A stretch of 64,000 nucleotides of DNA from Porodaedalea pini. Its lineage: Eukaryota > Basidiomycota > Agaricomycetes > Hymenochaetales > Hymenochaetaceae. The position numbers were made by a program, and so were the translations under genes. The stretch spans positions 62,001 to 126,000 of the forward strand of contig NBAY01000054.1 in assembly GCA_002794775.1 (NCBI GenBank). The letters run 5' to 3'. Every line of letters begins with the position of its first letter. Position 1 is the first letter of the stretch. Positions 47,054-57,777 of this stretch are shown here, piece by piece. The notes under the pieces are model-generated. The model did not search any database. It saw nothing but the letters and a program-made list of their open reading frames with translations, and was not told the DNA's origin.

Positions 47054-50000
47054 CTATTTCCTCCCTTTTCCTTTTCCTTTCCTCTTCTTCTCCTTTTCCT
47101 CTTTCTCCTCCTGTTCCTGAATGGTCCGATAGTTGATAAAAGATTCCTTGTCAAGGAACAGCATAGGCAGCATCCAATCCTTGACCTCCTTGTATTCACC
47201 AAGACGACACATGAGCTCCTTGACACAAGCCTCATAGGCCTCAGGATGACGATGGACGGTGGCCTGATGCTCGTGAATCAACATGCAAGACTCGGCGACG
47301 TTCCTAGCCAACGCCCTGACCAGGACATCAATGGAAGCCACGTCTGAGTAGTCGGGCACGTCGCTGAACTGCCAGACTGCACCGCCGATACTGATTGGGT
47401 CTGCCATGGAGAGCACGAGAGGAGCGAGCTGGGTACCACCACACTGCCCACAGAATTGATCAAAGACGCAGCATGCCTTGTTCCATGAAAAGCGAGTGCA
47501 CTGCTGACTCTTGGGGACACCATCACATGACACGCCCATGACAATGCAAGTGTTGCAGGCAAGGGCAAACTGAACAGTCTGCCCTAGGTGTACCCCACCT
47601 CTGAGAAAATCCAGGTCCAGGCCATCAGAGACAGCCTCTTTGGGCTTTGTGTCTCTCGCAGAAGACTCACCCGCAGCGTGCAGAACCTTGGATGGACCAG
47701 GACAGGAAGGACCTTTGTCACCGCTGGATTCAACCAAAACCGGCTTTTGCTTTGTCCCAGGCTTTGTAGAAGGGACATTGGTCATCACCACCTCAGGACG
47801 TGCACGCAAACCACCAGCCTACATGGGAAACAATCAACCACAGAGATCGGGACCAACACAGAAAAGAGTACTCACCTTGGTGACCTCACGTGGTACCTTC
47901 GTGGATGAGGTGCTTCCGCCGACTGTCGAAGGATCAGCTTTTACACTCCCAGCCAGCGCAGCCAGGAAAGGAGAGGTGGAATCCCTGCAAGGGGGCACAG
48001 CAGACCCACCAGTGCCTTGACGAGACTCAGCACTCACATCCGAGGCAGCCCGAGGCAATGACGTGGGAGAGACAACTTCCCTGCTTTCTGCAGCTGAACG
48101 CGCAAGGACAGGACGAGGGCGAGGCTGACGGTGTAGAGTTCCGGTGAGCGGCCAACCACTGCAGATCCCTCTAGAGGCCATCCATTGCACATTCCAACAG
48201 CTATTGACACGTACCGGACTCAGAATGATTTGCCCGACGTGTACCGGACACAGGATGATTTGCCCAACATCACATCAGCGGATCACTAGGAAGATCCCCC
48301 TGGCAATTCGGGATGTACCGGAAAGCTTATGTCATCAGAGTCAGTTGGGATGCATACCGGAGATCTGCCCGATGATGGGTGACGACTCACTGATTGGAGG
48401 ATCTCAGTTCCGGTGGAGCTGCAATATGACCGGATGATGGACTGATGCAAATGGGGAAGTTGTCGCATGGACAGGTTTTCTTTTGAATTTCTATGTTTCT
48501 CTTACATTCTGAATGTTTTCTCTCTGACGCTCTATGTTTCACCCGGTATGCACATTATACTCACTTTGGAATAATTTTCCTGTAGATAGATCTCTTGCAC
48601 CTTGTATTTAGGGACTTCCCTGTCGTAGGTAGCAAGGGAGGAAATACTACCACAGAGTTCCCCTCAGATAGGGCAGCTTCCATGTGTGCAGTTAGTCTCC
48701 GCAACAGTTAGTTTCGTGGCAACCTCGTCTTCAGTCTCATCTCTTGTCTTGTTTTCATTCTCGTCTCTGCTATTGCTATTGTCTCGCACTGGATTTGATA
48801 TCTCGCTCATTCCAGCTCTGTACTGACACTCACATCACGTCCAGAGCACCTTTCAATATTGATGCATACTGACACATACCGACACGTACCGACACGTACC
48901 GACGTGTACCGAGATTTTTCCCACGCTCATACCGAGCTTATATTTACTTCATAACTCAACGGAAACACGTCCCCAAATGAACTACCGATCCTAAACAACC
49001 CATACACAGGATCTACAACGCGTACACGACCCATGATGAGGTGAAGGCGGGACCAACTGAGTAGGAGTGGAAGGGCTCAGTTTCTACGACAAATCAGCTG
49101 GTACAAAAAAAAAAAAAAATTACTCACAGCAGATGAAATCGGCACAGCAGGGCTGACCATACAATAGAGCCGTCCCTGGAGCTCCTCATTGGTTGCAGCA
49201 GGATACAGCACACGTAACAACTTGTGCACGCCCCTCAGTTTCGCTGTGTGCTCCTCTTCATCCTGAGCCTGTTTCGCCTCCAGAAGCACTCTACACTCGA
49301 CCCACTCTTGCGCCTCTTGCACAGCCTGCCTAGCACACTCGGTGTCCTCACATGCCCGACACTCTACCCTCTCTGTGGCCTCAGTGGCAGCATGTGCATG
49401 CTCGGCAACCAGTTCCTCCTCCTCAGCAATAAGTGATTGGAGACACTTGGGCAGTGTCTCCTTGGTTGCATTCTCCACTGCCTCATCGGCCTCATTCTGG
49501 AACATGTCCAGAAGAACATCCATCGTGGTGAACAAAGGGTGGGCGGCTTTTGCACACTCAGGGATGCCATCCCACGCAGTAGCAAGGGAGCACTAGAAAA
49601 AGTGTATCAGAAACAAGAACAAGAAAACAAAAATGAAGCAGCACACCCAGGAAGCCCACACATATGCCATCGCCTCCTCGCAACCCTCCTCGCTTGACTT
49701 CTCGAGATCGTCCAATGCGGAGTTGAAGTCTTCCATACGTGACGAGAATGGATCACGCTGGATGAGACTTGGCAGAACAGACTCAGCAGGGGGGACACCA
49801 ACTTCCCTGGCAGGTTCTCCCCTGCCACCCACTTCTCCACCCAATGAGGATGATGCTAGCTGCAATGGATGCAGGAGATCCATGCCAACGAGCACACCTC
49901 CCACATCTCAGTTGCCATCATCAGGCTCCTGCAAAAGGGCCGGGGCCACTGGCACATGATTGTTGGGTCCCAGCTTCCACTGTGGTGGTGTCGAAAAGCC

Positions 50001-50060
50001 TCCCCCATCTTTGGGAGATGCGGAGGGCCACGGGACAGGCTCGGGAGTCGTAGTGTCCAT
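47054..50060 (-). pseudogene. Antisense cargo gene of C3: four exons, coiled coil and Zn2Cys6-like cluster
   Basis: Exons on the minus strand are 50060-49662 (133 codons), 49592-49128 (155), 49083-47876 (106 once LTR-B is removed) and 47818-47054 (254 plus stop), about 648 residues in all. Introns are 49661-49593, 49127-49084 and 47875-47819, all GT...AG and all between codons. Exon 1 starts MDTTTPEP and has one TGA (49910-49908). Exon 2 is Glu/Ala-rich and probably a coiled coil. Exon 4 has the cysteine cluster, with Cys-5 replaced by Phe here, and a Lys/Arg/Gly tail. Frame and exon lengths agree with C1. Function is unknown. Confidence 0.75.
48132..49017 (-). repeat. LTR-B copy 2, probable solo LTR in exon 3 of the cargo gene
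   Basis: It is 886 bases, TGTAGAG...TCTACA, flanked by ACGG (48128-48131) and ACGC (49018-49021), a 4-base duplication with one change. The empty site is seen in C1 near 165. Removing 890 bases restores an exon of 318 bases, equal to C1. Confidence 0.85.
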
Positions 50061-50736
50061 CGAAAGGGTAAGGCAAGATGGAGGAGGTGGTAGTAAAAAG
50101 TAGAGGGTGACACATTTCGAAAATTACAATGATCTCTGTCAACAACAATCATGCCCTGTGATACCAGACTGGAACAAGCACCATGATTGCACTCAAGAAG
50201 CACGACATGGAACCCGGTCATTTCAAGATCACCAAAGTGCCCAAAATGGTTCTCAATGATCACACACCTCAAAAGCCAATCACATGTGGATCCAGACCAC
50301 ACCAAATACAGCACGAACCCACCAATCATTCACAATGAACCTAGGCACACACCAAACACCAGCAGCTGACTGCAAGCCCGCCCCTACCAAAAAGGAACCA
50401 TGAGGCACACAACATGCAAATACTCAATGGAAAATGTACACCAAAGAAAATAACTACGCCAAGCCAGAACCACCAAACAAGAATCACAACCGGCAATACA
50501 GAGACACGGACCAGTACCAAAATGCACGAAATACAAAACATTGGACTAAAAGACATGCAAATCTGCCGATCGACCAGCCGCCGACCACAAAAATGACACT
50601 ATTGCTGTCACAAATCACCTACTGAAGGACCCAATTGAAGCATGTGAAAGAATCACCTGAAACACGCAATGAATGCGAACTCCGCTGACTGACAGCATGA
50701 CCAATACAGAGAGGTCCCCCCAATACAGGTACACAA
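50061..50736. other. Spacer between divergent cargo genes of C3
   Basis: It lies upstream of the antisense gene (start 50060, minus) and of the sense ORF (50737, plus), so it may hold both promoters. No clear TATA box and no convincing ORF were found; short frames here have no features. Confidence 0.4.
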
Positions 50737-51705
50737 ATGACTCCAGCAATGCAACTGTCCTTAAAAAGACATGCCATTACTGAAAGCAACAAAAAGAAAA
50801 AGAAACAACATCTGACCCTGCCCACAATGGAAAGTACCAACATTACCCCTCCCCACATGATAATCCTCAAGGGCATGGCACACTGTATGCCCAACCCGAC
50901 CCCTGGCGACCTCGCACTGGCCAACCCTTGCCCAACGGGGGTCTTGCAGATAGTCGTATACGACCCGGCAATGACCTCATTCGCCAAGTTCACGGCAGAA
51001 CTACTGTTCGCATTCAACAAGCTCACGCCCACAGACCCAACTCTGATATACGTGGCCTACACGTTCTGCACACCCAAAATACAAGAGTGACTCTCACAGT
51101 CACCCGCACTTGCTGGAGGTTTGTGGTCTCAATTCTGCACTGCAGTTGCCATAGCCAGCCCCGATTGCGAGGGGCTCACACAACTCACGTACGAAGAAGT
51201 ATACTGCACAGTGTTCAGATGGATTGCAAGCAGGAAGGCGACCTCCTACGAATCAGCCCTGACTCTCTCTCGGTTCAACGCCGCAGCAATGGTGTCCTAC
51301 GTCCAACTGGCATACCTCAGCCAACTGTACAAGGCCCGGGAATTGCTGATTTCTGCAGAAGCCGAGCAGGCCGACTTCACAGTGATGCTTGAAGATGCCA
51401 AGCAGGAGTGTACAGCACACGAAGCACAACAGTTGGCCCTTCAGGAAACAGTGATCTTGATGGCCCGCCTCACCGAAACTGCTCAGGAACAAGCCATCAA
51501 AGCCCACAAACTACTCTCACAGTTAGTCAGTCAACTCAACAAGCACCACATTGTACCAATCAACCTGGGTGAGCACATGAACTTGATCATGTCGTGGAAT
51601 GACTTCAATGCAACGTTTGCAGCCGAGTATGGAAGGATCACACAGGAAGGATCAGCTATGATGGGCGGGCAGGCTAAAGCCAAACACCCAGTGCATTTCT
51701 CTTGA
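50737..51705 (+). CDS. Sense cargo ORF 1 of C3, 322 codons with one TGA; unknown
   Basis: ATG at 50737, stop at 51703-51705. The two open parts (50737-51087, 51121-51705) are in the same frame with one TGA at codon 118, so this is one ORF with a point stop (GAG TGA CTC). It is lysine-rich at residues 17-26 and probably helical or coiled coil at about 205-265 (EAEQADFTVMLEDAKQECTA region). No known domain is recognised. It lies downstream of the antisense gene and before the 3' LTR. No second copy is in the window, so conservation cannot be judged. Confidence 0.5.
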
Positions 51706-51889
51706 AACCTGCCTGACTCAATCGCCTCATGTTACATTAGGCAAAATAGAGTACCCCCCCATTTCTCTTAATAACAAAGAACCCCGTTTTTGTATGACAA
51801 CAAACACTGACCCTCTCTAATTTTACTTTCTCTCTGCCAAATATTTTTTTTTACACTGAACATCGCACTAGCTAATAACCCCGAGTCTC

Positions 51890-51898
51890 TATAAAATA
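51890..51898 (+). promoter_or_regulatory. TATA-like box upstream of sense ORF 2
   Basis: TATAAAATA lies about 100 bases before the ATG at 51996, in a C/T-rich stretch. It fits a separate promoter inside the element. This is an inference from the motif alone. Confidence 0.35.
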
Positions 51899-51995
51899 CC
51901 CCCTCCTTTTTGTTCATTCAGAATCATTCACCCTACAATATTCCCCTTTTGAATAATTCAACATTGTTCTACTTCACTTCTACCCTTCACCGACC

Positions 51996-52547
51996 ATGCA
52001 CTCAGACCAAACCAGCACCGAGCCTTTCTTCGACAACCAAATCCTGTGCCTGGATAACATACATGGGGTTCACAACTGGTCAATATCATTCACGCTCGCC
52101 ATTGCATGCCATCACTTGCATCAGGCCACTCTTGAGGACGTCCTACGCCACTCCAGATCTCACCAGCGCTTCTGGCACTTGATCGCCGAGCCTGGCATGA
52201 AGGTGCACGAGTTCTTCCTGCACCTGTACATGGCAATTGATGTCCAGTTCTGACCCCGACCAACCCTAATCAATAACCACACCAAGTAAGTTGTCAACCA
52301 AGGCCTGGAACTCCCGGTCAATCACTGTCTATGTTTGGCAGTGACACACAACCTGATCTGGATTGCGATTATCCTGTGGCACCCAGACCTACAGATGAGC
52401 ATACACCACCCAGCCCTGTCAGTCCAACTCGAGAACCTCTGTGACACGGTCGCGCAGCAGATAGCGCACATCACAAAACTCCAGGGTGCAATCCCGGCAT
52501 TGATCGGTGAACCATCAACCTCTTCTTCTTCTTCTTCACACCATTAA
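51996..52547 (+). CDS. Sense cargo ORF 2 of C3, 183 codons with two stops; unknown
   Basis: The ATG at 51996 opens 85 codons. A TGA (52251-52253) and a TAA (52287-52289) follow in the same frame, then the frame stays open to 52547. Both stops can arise by one transition (CGA, CAA). A short hydrophobic run (LIWIAIILW) and a serine-rich tail are seen. No domain is recognised. It ends about 100 bases before the 3' LTR. Confidence 0.4.
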
Positions 52548-52650
52548 AAACCACAGAATGCATCGAACCTTGCCCATTACACTCTCTTTAACTCCAATTC
52601 AACCACTTCTCATGTACACCACAAACACTTTTTTCTGGCCCCCCGGGAGA

Positions 52651-53473
52651 TGTAGTGATTAACCATCACCTACGCACTGGCCAAGTCTTTCTCCCTTCAT
52701 TTACACTACTCCTTTGACTCCCTTTACCGGCCACCAAACATTACCATCTATTCATTCATAATTGGCAGCCGACACTTTATTATAATTCTTGGTATGGACA
52801 CGATCAGACAGATGGATGTCATATGAACTCGATCAGCACATGGACGACTGACTCTCGTGGGCACAGGTGAAAGGAATTAGGCAAGTAGGACAAGGACGTG
52901 GGATATGGTTGTGCAGTGGTGGGAGACGAGAGAGCAGGTTGGGCACTATCACATCACTCTGTGACAATCAGCTGCGTGATGTGCACAGGCCGATCGTCGA
53001 CTCACATTCACACCTGTTCACACAGACTTGGCCGAGCCTTGCACCGCTTGCTCTGCTTCAGTTTAGTATAAATTCGCGGTAGTGTGTAGATGGAACGATA
53101 GGGAGAGACAAGTATAGAGACAGACAGTCCCCTCTCCACCTCTAGACCACAATCTACTACATGCATTACTACGCACTACTCGCCCAACTCTCATTCTGAA
53201 AACAGTATACACTGACTCTGTCACCAACTCTCAGAACTCTGTCACCCAATCACTGAATGCCCTCAGCCGCTGCCACAAGTGCCGATTCTACCTGCCCAAG
53301 TCTTGGTCTAACTGGAATCCTGCAGGTATCCATATTGCTGAGTCTTCATATCTCGAACCTTGCTCTACTTAGGTTGTCCCTCTCGGTATACTGAGTCACC
53401 ACAGTCCCCCTTGGGCTGAACATGAGCGCTAGCCCGGATCACCCTTCGGATTAGAAGAGTCTGCACCCCTACA
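52651..53473 (+). repeat. 3' LTR of C3
   Basis: It is 823 bases, preceded by CCCCCCGGGAGA, the likely polypurine region, and followed by the ACCT duplication and XPB exon sequence. Confidence 0.95.
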
Positions 53474-54091
53474 ACCTGACCAACACAGCAGCATACAGTG
53501 AATACACAGTAAGTTTGTATTTGTAGATGAACACAGGTCTGTCTCAGGACTGTTTAACCCAACTACAGACTAGAAATAATGAAATGGAGCTCACCTGCTG
53601 ACTGGCTCACTAATCACCACCAAGAAGTCCTGCACCTACTCCGCGATAGGTGAAAAGCCCTCTAGGATGATGTGCCCATCCTCTGGGCTGATCCACAGTG
53701 GATGCAATGCATGGTCAGGTTTGAGATGCAGCCATGAGAAATCTTGGTCTGTGAAGATATGTGATACAAGCTTATTCTGTGTGCGTTGGTGTGCTGTAAA
53801 CATTGACAACCTGCCAGGTCCTGCAGCACTGTCCTCTTCATCCTCACGTGCTCTACGTTCCTCTGTGAGCTTGTGCATCAGTGCACTGAAGTTGATAGTA
53901 GCACCCTCTGGGACCAGAGAGGTTTCTGCAGGAGAGTTGGGCACTTTGTAGTCCAGGTCGAGATATTCATCACCATTGTCTGCTCGTGGGCACTTTGAAG
54001 GGCCAGCACCATCAGCTAGTTGTTTGATCAGTCAATGAACATCTTCAAGTTTCAGCCAAAACTCACTCTGCTGACCATGCTTACTTGCCAT
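53474..54091 (-). pseudogene. XPB/Ssl2 pseudogene, N-terminal exons
   Basis: From ATG 54091 (MASKHGQQSEFWLKLEDVH) the frame runs to 53595 with TGA after LEDVH and TAG for CAG in SPIAE*VQDFL. Recognisable blocks are [32 protein letters not shown] and VQDFLVVISEPVSR. The intron is 53594-53539 (GTGAGC...CAG). The next exon is 53538-53474 (PVFIYKYKLTVYSLYAAVLVR), cut by C3 and continued at 32793. Both parts add up to the 78-base exon seen uncut at 56534-56611. Confidence 0.85.
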
Positions 54092-55179
54092 TGTTCACCT
54101 GCCATTGTCTATGACCGATTCTGACTCAGTGGTAGCTCACATTTGAACGTTCTTCATTAAAAAATTAAAAAGTCAGTTCTCCAGCTTGCCCCTCACTCCC
54201 ATGCTGAGCTTCTTCTCTGCAAGCCCTGTCACCTTCCCTCACACCACCCTGATGTAGCAGAGCACCAACTGCAGGATGCTATGTCTCGTGCATGAATGGT
54301 GAGGCGAGTGCAATGCAGCACGTATGCGACGAAGTGCACATGCATATTCAGTATCACTGGTGCCCCTCCTGATCCTGCTGTTGTGGTAGTGGGGGAATGT
54401 GAGACGACTGTGGTCGAGGACGATGTGGAAGAGGTGGAGGACAACAGAGGAAGGATCTCAGGGCAGTTGAAGGTATGGCTGACAAAGCGCGTGCAGAGCT
54501 TGCTGGTGTCTTCGTGCCTGTAGTAAGTGTCGATTGCCAGTGGGGGTGCTGCCGGTATGGGGTGGTGTGAGTGGTGTGCATGTGGGACTGCTGATGACTG
54601 TTTTTTTGTTGAACGTTTTTGGCATGGTTGGAGGAAAAAAATGTGATAGAGAAAAAGACAGTGATCAACAGCTGCTCATCACTCAAGTATCAGAGATCAG
54701 GGGGAAAGAGGGGGGATGCTTACAAAACTCAAGATAGTTGCTGCAGCAGCGGTAGACACAGAAGACAATTTCACAGGTGGAGGGGGGTGTACATTGCACA
54801 GTGCACGCGGCAGAAGGGCGAGTGGTTCGAGCTGGCACTTGATAATGATATCAAATACTGATGCAGATGGAGGTGGGGATGGTGTGGGGCATGGACAATG
54901 GCCATATTTGCTGCAGTGGGCTCTCTAGCTCTGGGTGTTGACGAGCATCTGTGAGCATTGAAGGACAGGTGGAGTCGATGTGTGAGAAGAGGTTGCTGCA
55001 AATGTTTTGATCAGAACGAGATCCTTCTTGGACACAATGGTTGCGTCCCATTCACCAAAGTGCTCAATGAGAAGGGTGGATGGGAAAATGGCTGATGTCG
55101 ATGTTGAAGAGTGTGGATCGTTGAGGGGGGCAGGAGGAAGAGGTGAGGAACACGTGCTGTGTGAACAGGGTGAGGGAAG
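54092..55179. other. Unassigned region between the XPB and eS6 remains
   Basis: Several short overlapping frames on both strands occur, none with a recognised domain. The minus-strand frame 55236-54925 starts with LLSAGHSS, which resembles the eS6 segment LLxxGHSC, then loses similarity. It is probably old decayed DNA. It is absent from the right arm of the inverted duplication. Confidence 0.4.
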
Positions 55180-55461
55180 TTGAACCACACCAGTGCAGCA
55201 GAGATGGAGGGAAGAATGACCAGCAGAAAGGAGCACCCTGCTTCATCGGGAAGCCCTGCTTGTTGTTTCCACCAGAGAAGTGAGAGATGTAGCCCTTGGA
55301 CTCATCACCGAGCGAGTCACCGGGGATGCCTGGGACATCTTCTTGCTGTGGAAGATGCGGTAACAATGCTCATTTTTGATGTTGATCATCTTTTGCTGGC
55401 CCATCACCAGGTCAGCGATGTCAACACTCCATGGCTGGTGGTGTCTTGAGGAGCTTGTCAT
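55180..55461 (-). pseudogene. Ribosomal protein eS6 (RPS6) N-terminal fragment
   Basis: In one frame: [32 protein letters not shown]. After a frameshift: [31 protein letters not shown]. Together these match the first ~65 residues of eS6, including GDSxGDExKGYI and the GFPMKQG signature. It has no intron, a frameshift and no C-terminus, so it is a fragment or retro-copy. Confidence 0.8.
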
Positions 55462-55917
55462 GTTCTGTCCCTTCAGGCAAGCAAAAAAAAATGCTGAAAA
55501 GTAGTTATTAGTATATTTAGATAGGTTTTATGAATTTTTTTTTGCTTACCTTGAGTGTGTGGCTAGTGGGACACCTGAGCTCATTGTCGATGGTGAAGAC
55601 GAAACAATACAAACAATGACAATGCATTGGTTGTGTTGCCTGATTTGGCTGATTGACACATCTTAAACAAGCAATCAAAGCATTCCGAGTCTTTTGGACA
55701 TCTCAAAAGACTTAGCTGTCTGGATCAGAACATTTCTACAGATGCGTTTAAAAATACAAAAAAATGAGATAGTTTTATTATGTATGTATCTCTAGCATAG
55801 CCAAGAGTTACATGTCCAACACATTTTTTTATGGAGTCATAAATACAACAGTAATCTTGACATGCAGTACCAGGCCTCCAGAAGCATACACAAAAGTACA
55901 ATATTCTGAGAGGCATG
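55462..55917. other. AT-rich gap
   Basis: Non-coding AT-rich sequence; a 63-codon minus-strand frame (55916-55725) has no features. I see nothing else here. Confidence 0.5.
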
Positions 55918-56440
55918 ACACCTATTCTGTCATGAAGTAAGTGCTACACTGTGTATTTATGCAAGGTTTCAAGCCAACCAGACAAGAATTGACTTCATAA
56001 TAGAGAAGGAGGTGACTTCATGAAATCTTCTGAATCTGAGTGTTTTGTATATCCTGTTCCCAGTTTTCACTTTGAGGGCATATAAAATATTGAGCATATT
56101 TAGGGATATCGTTTTTATGTCTCTGTAAATTTACAGGTATCCAGCCTCAGTGGTTACCTCTTAAACCCAAGATTTTCGATGTTTTGCAATTCCCCCAGCT
56201 CCAACCACTGAGGCTGGATACCTGTAAATTTACAGAGACATAAAAACGATATCCCTAAATATGCTCAATATTTTATATGCCCTCAAAGTGAAAACTGGGA
56301 ACAGGATATACAAAACACTCAGATTCAGAAGATTTCATGAAGTCACCTCCTTCTCTATTATGAAGTCAATTCTTGTCTGGTTGGCTTGAAACCTTGCATA
56401 AATACACAGTGTAGCACTTACTTCATGACAGAATAGGCAC
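55918..56440. repeat. Near-perfect palindrome: two 238-base arms, 47-base spacer
   Basis: 55918-56155 and 56203-56440 read as inverted copies with no difference that I can see. The spacer is 56156-56202. This is the centre of a longer inverted duplication. In DNA it could form a large hairpin. Confidence 0.93.
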
Positions 56441-57311
56441 AGGACTTCTTGGTGGTGATTAGTGAGCCAGTCAGCAGGTGAGCTCCATTTCATTATTTCT
56501 AGTCTGTAGTTGGGTTAAACAGTCCTGAGACAGACCTGTGTTCATCTACAAATACAAACTTACTGTGTATTCGCTGTATGCTGCTGTGTTGGTCAGGTTG
56601 CAGACTGAGAAGTAAGCATCTGAGCATATGTTTTTTCTTGGCGATGCTCATATTAGTACCACAGGTCCTCAACTGTCTTTCAAAAGTATGCAAACTGCTT
56701 TCCACCTCTAATGTCTATTGACAGACCCAAGGTGCCTGTTCTGGACACGATTGTGGGCTTCATCTGCAAGCGCACCATGTCATATGGGAAGGTCAAACTC
56801 ATCCTCAAGCACAACAAGTACTTCATTGAGTCAAGTCACCCTGATACATTGCAACACCTGCTTAAAGACAGTGTCATCTGCAAAGCACATGTAATTCCTC
56901 AACAGCAGCAACAACCAGGCAATGCAGTTACTGCAGCTCTCATGATGTACAAGGCACCATCTAAAGCCGGGCTTGTGATTCCCAGAACAAAAGAGGTGGG
57001 TGCTGGTGGACAGGTGGCAGATTCCGCGAGGGCAAGCAAGCAGTCAGATGCAGACCTATTCATGAGTGTTGTTGGGGTAGACAATGATGAAATCAACGAG
57101 GACGATGACAATGTCCATGCCTTTGAGATCAACGATATGAAGATAGATGTTAGTACACCATCAGTGTATCTTGACCGTTCTCTAACACACTTCATTGTAG
57201 GATGTTAAAAAGCATTGCAATGAGCTCGAATATCCTATGCTTGAGGAGTATGACTTCCACAATGATACAATCAATGCCAACCTTGACATTGATCTCAAAC
57301 CATTGACTGTG
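56440..57311 (+). pseudogene. XPB/Ssl2 middle exons, inverted copy (right arm)
   Basis: The exon end is 56440-56477 (VQDFLVVISEPVSR), intron 56478-56533 (56 bases as in the left arm), exon 56534-56611 (PVFIYKYKLT...RLQTE, uncut), intron to about 56723, then the [12 protein letters not shown] exon. The 56711-57208 frame is the same protein as 32677-32180. An intron near 57149 and [15 protein letters not shown]...LKPLT follow to 57311. It ends at the CTGTG/LTR junction. A fragment, not a gene. Confidence 0.88.
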
Positions 57312-57777
57312 TGTTAGGTGGGAGTCCAGGAGATGACTCGGACTGGGCAGCCTCAATGAGTGGCACCTGATGGTGATGCAGACAGCAATGATAAGTTGTC
57401 ATCGACGTTGTTTGGGACATGCTATACTCGAGCTGGGACTCGGGACACGTTGTACTCAAACTAGGTCGTCGCAGAGGTAAGAGGATTAATACAGATCTAA
57501 ACTAATACAAGGGGGATGAGTCTCACCTAGGTCATTGTGGAGGTAAGAGGAAAAGCAGAACAAGGAGTTCATGTGATTCCTAAGACCTTATATAGTGACG
57601 ACCATGAGACTATATTATCTAATGTTACATAAATGAACAGAATGGAATGAATGAAGGTCATGTGGAGGGAGTGTGGGAAATGATTGGAAAGATGATTAAT
57701 TATAATGAAAGGGAGTGATTAAATGAAAAGAAAAGGTAAAGGGAAAATAAAGAAAGGGGAAAGTTCAAGTTCTAACA
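57312..57777 (-). repeat. 3' LTR of A3
   Basis: It is 466 bases, the same length as the solo LTR 31611-32076 and almost the same sequence, including the extra ~50-base segment. A few differences are seen near 57735. Confidence 0.92.

Larger units (their letters stand above)
32794..53473 (+). mobile_element. Family C giant Ty3/Gypsy element, copy C3 (complete, with A4 and LTR-B inserted)
   Basis: LTRs of exactly 823 bases each (32794-33616, 52651-53473) are flanked by ACCT on both sides (32790-32793, 53474-53477). The uninterrupted target survives at 56595-56611 in the inverted copy. Removing A4 plus TGCAA and LTR-B plus its 4-base duplication leaves about 13.65 kb. The order is LTR, gag-protease, RT, RNase H, integrase, antisense cargo gene, two sense ORFs, LTR. 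It is inserted in an XPB exon. Confidence 0.95.

Noticed and set aside
47890..48147. Plus-strand ORFs across the antisense cargo gene
   Set aside because: They have no conserved counterpart in C1 with matching frame, whereas the minus-strand exons do, with splice sites.
50737..52547. Sense cargo ORFs as an env-like gene
   Set aside because: No signal peptide, no convincing membrane anchor, no fusion motif or glycosylation pattern is visible.
54354..54686. 110-codon His/Thr/Pro-rich ORF between XPB and eS6 remains
   Set aside because: Low complexity, no domain, overlapping frames on both strands; chance is the simplest explanation.
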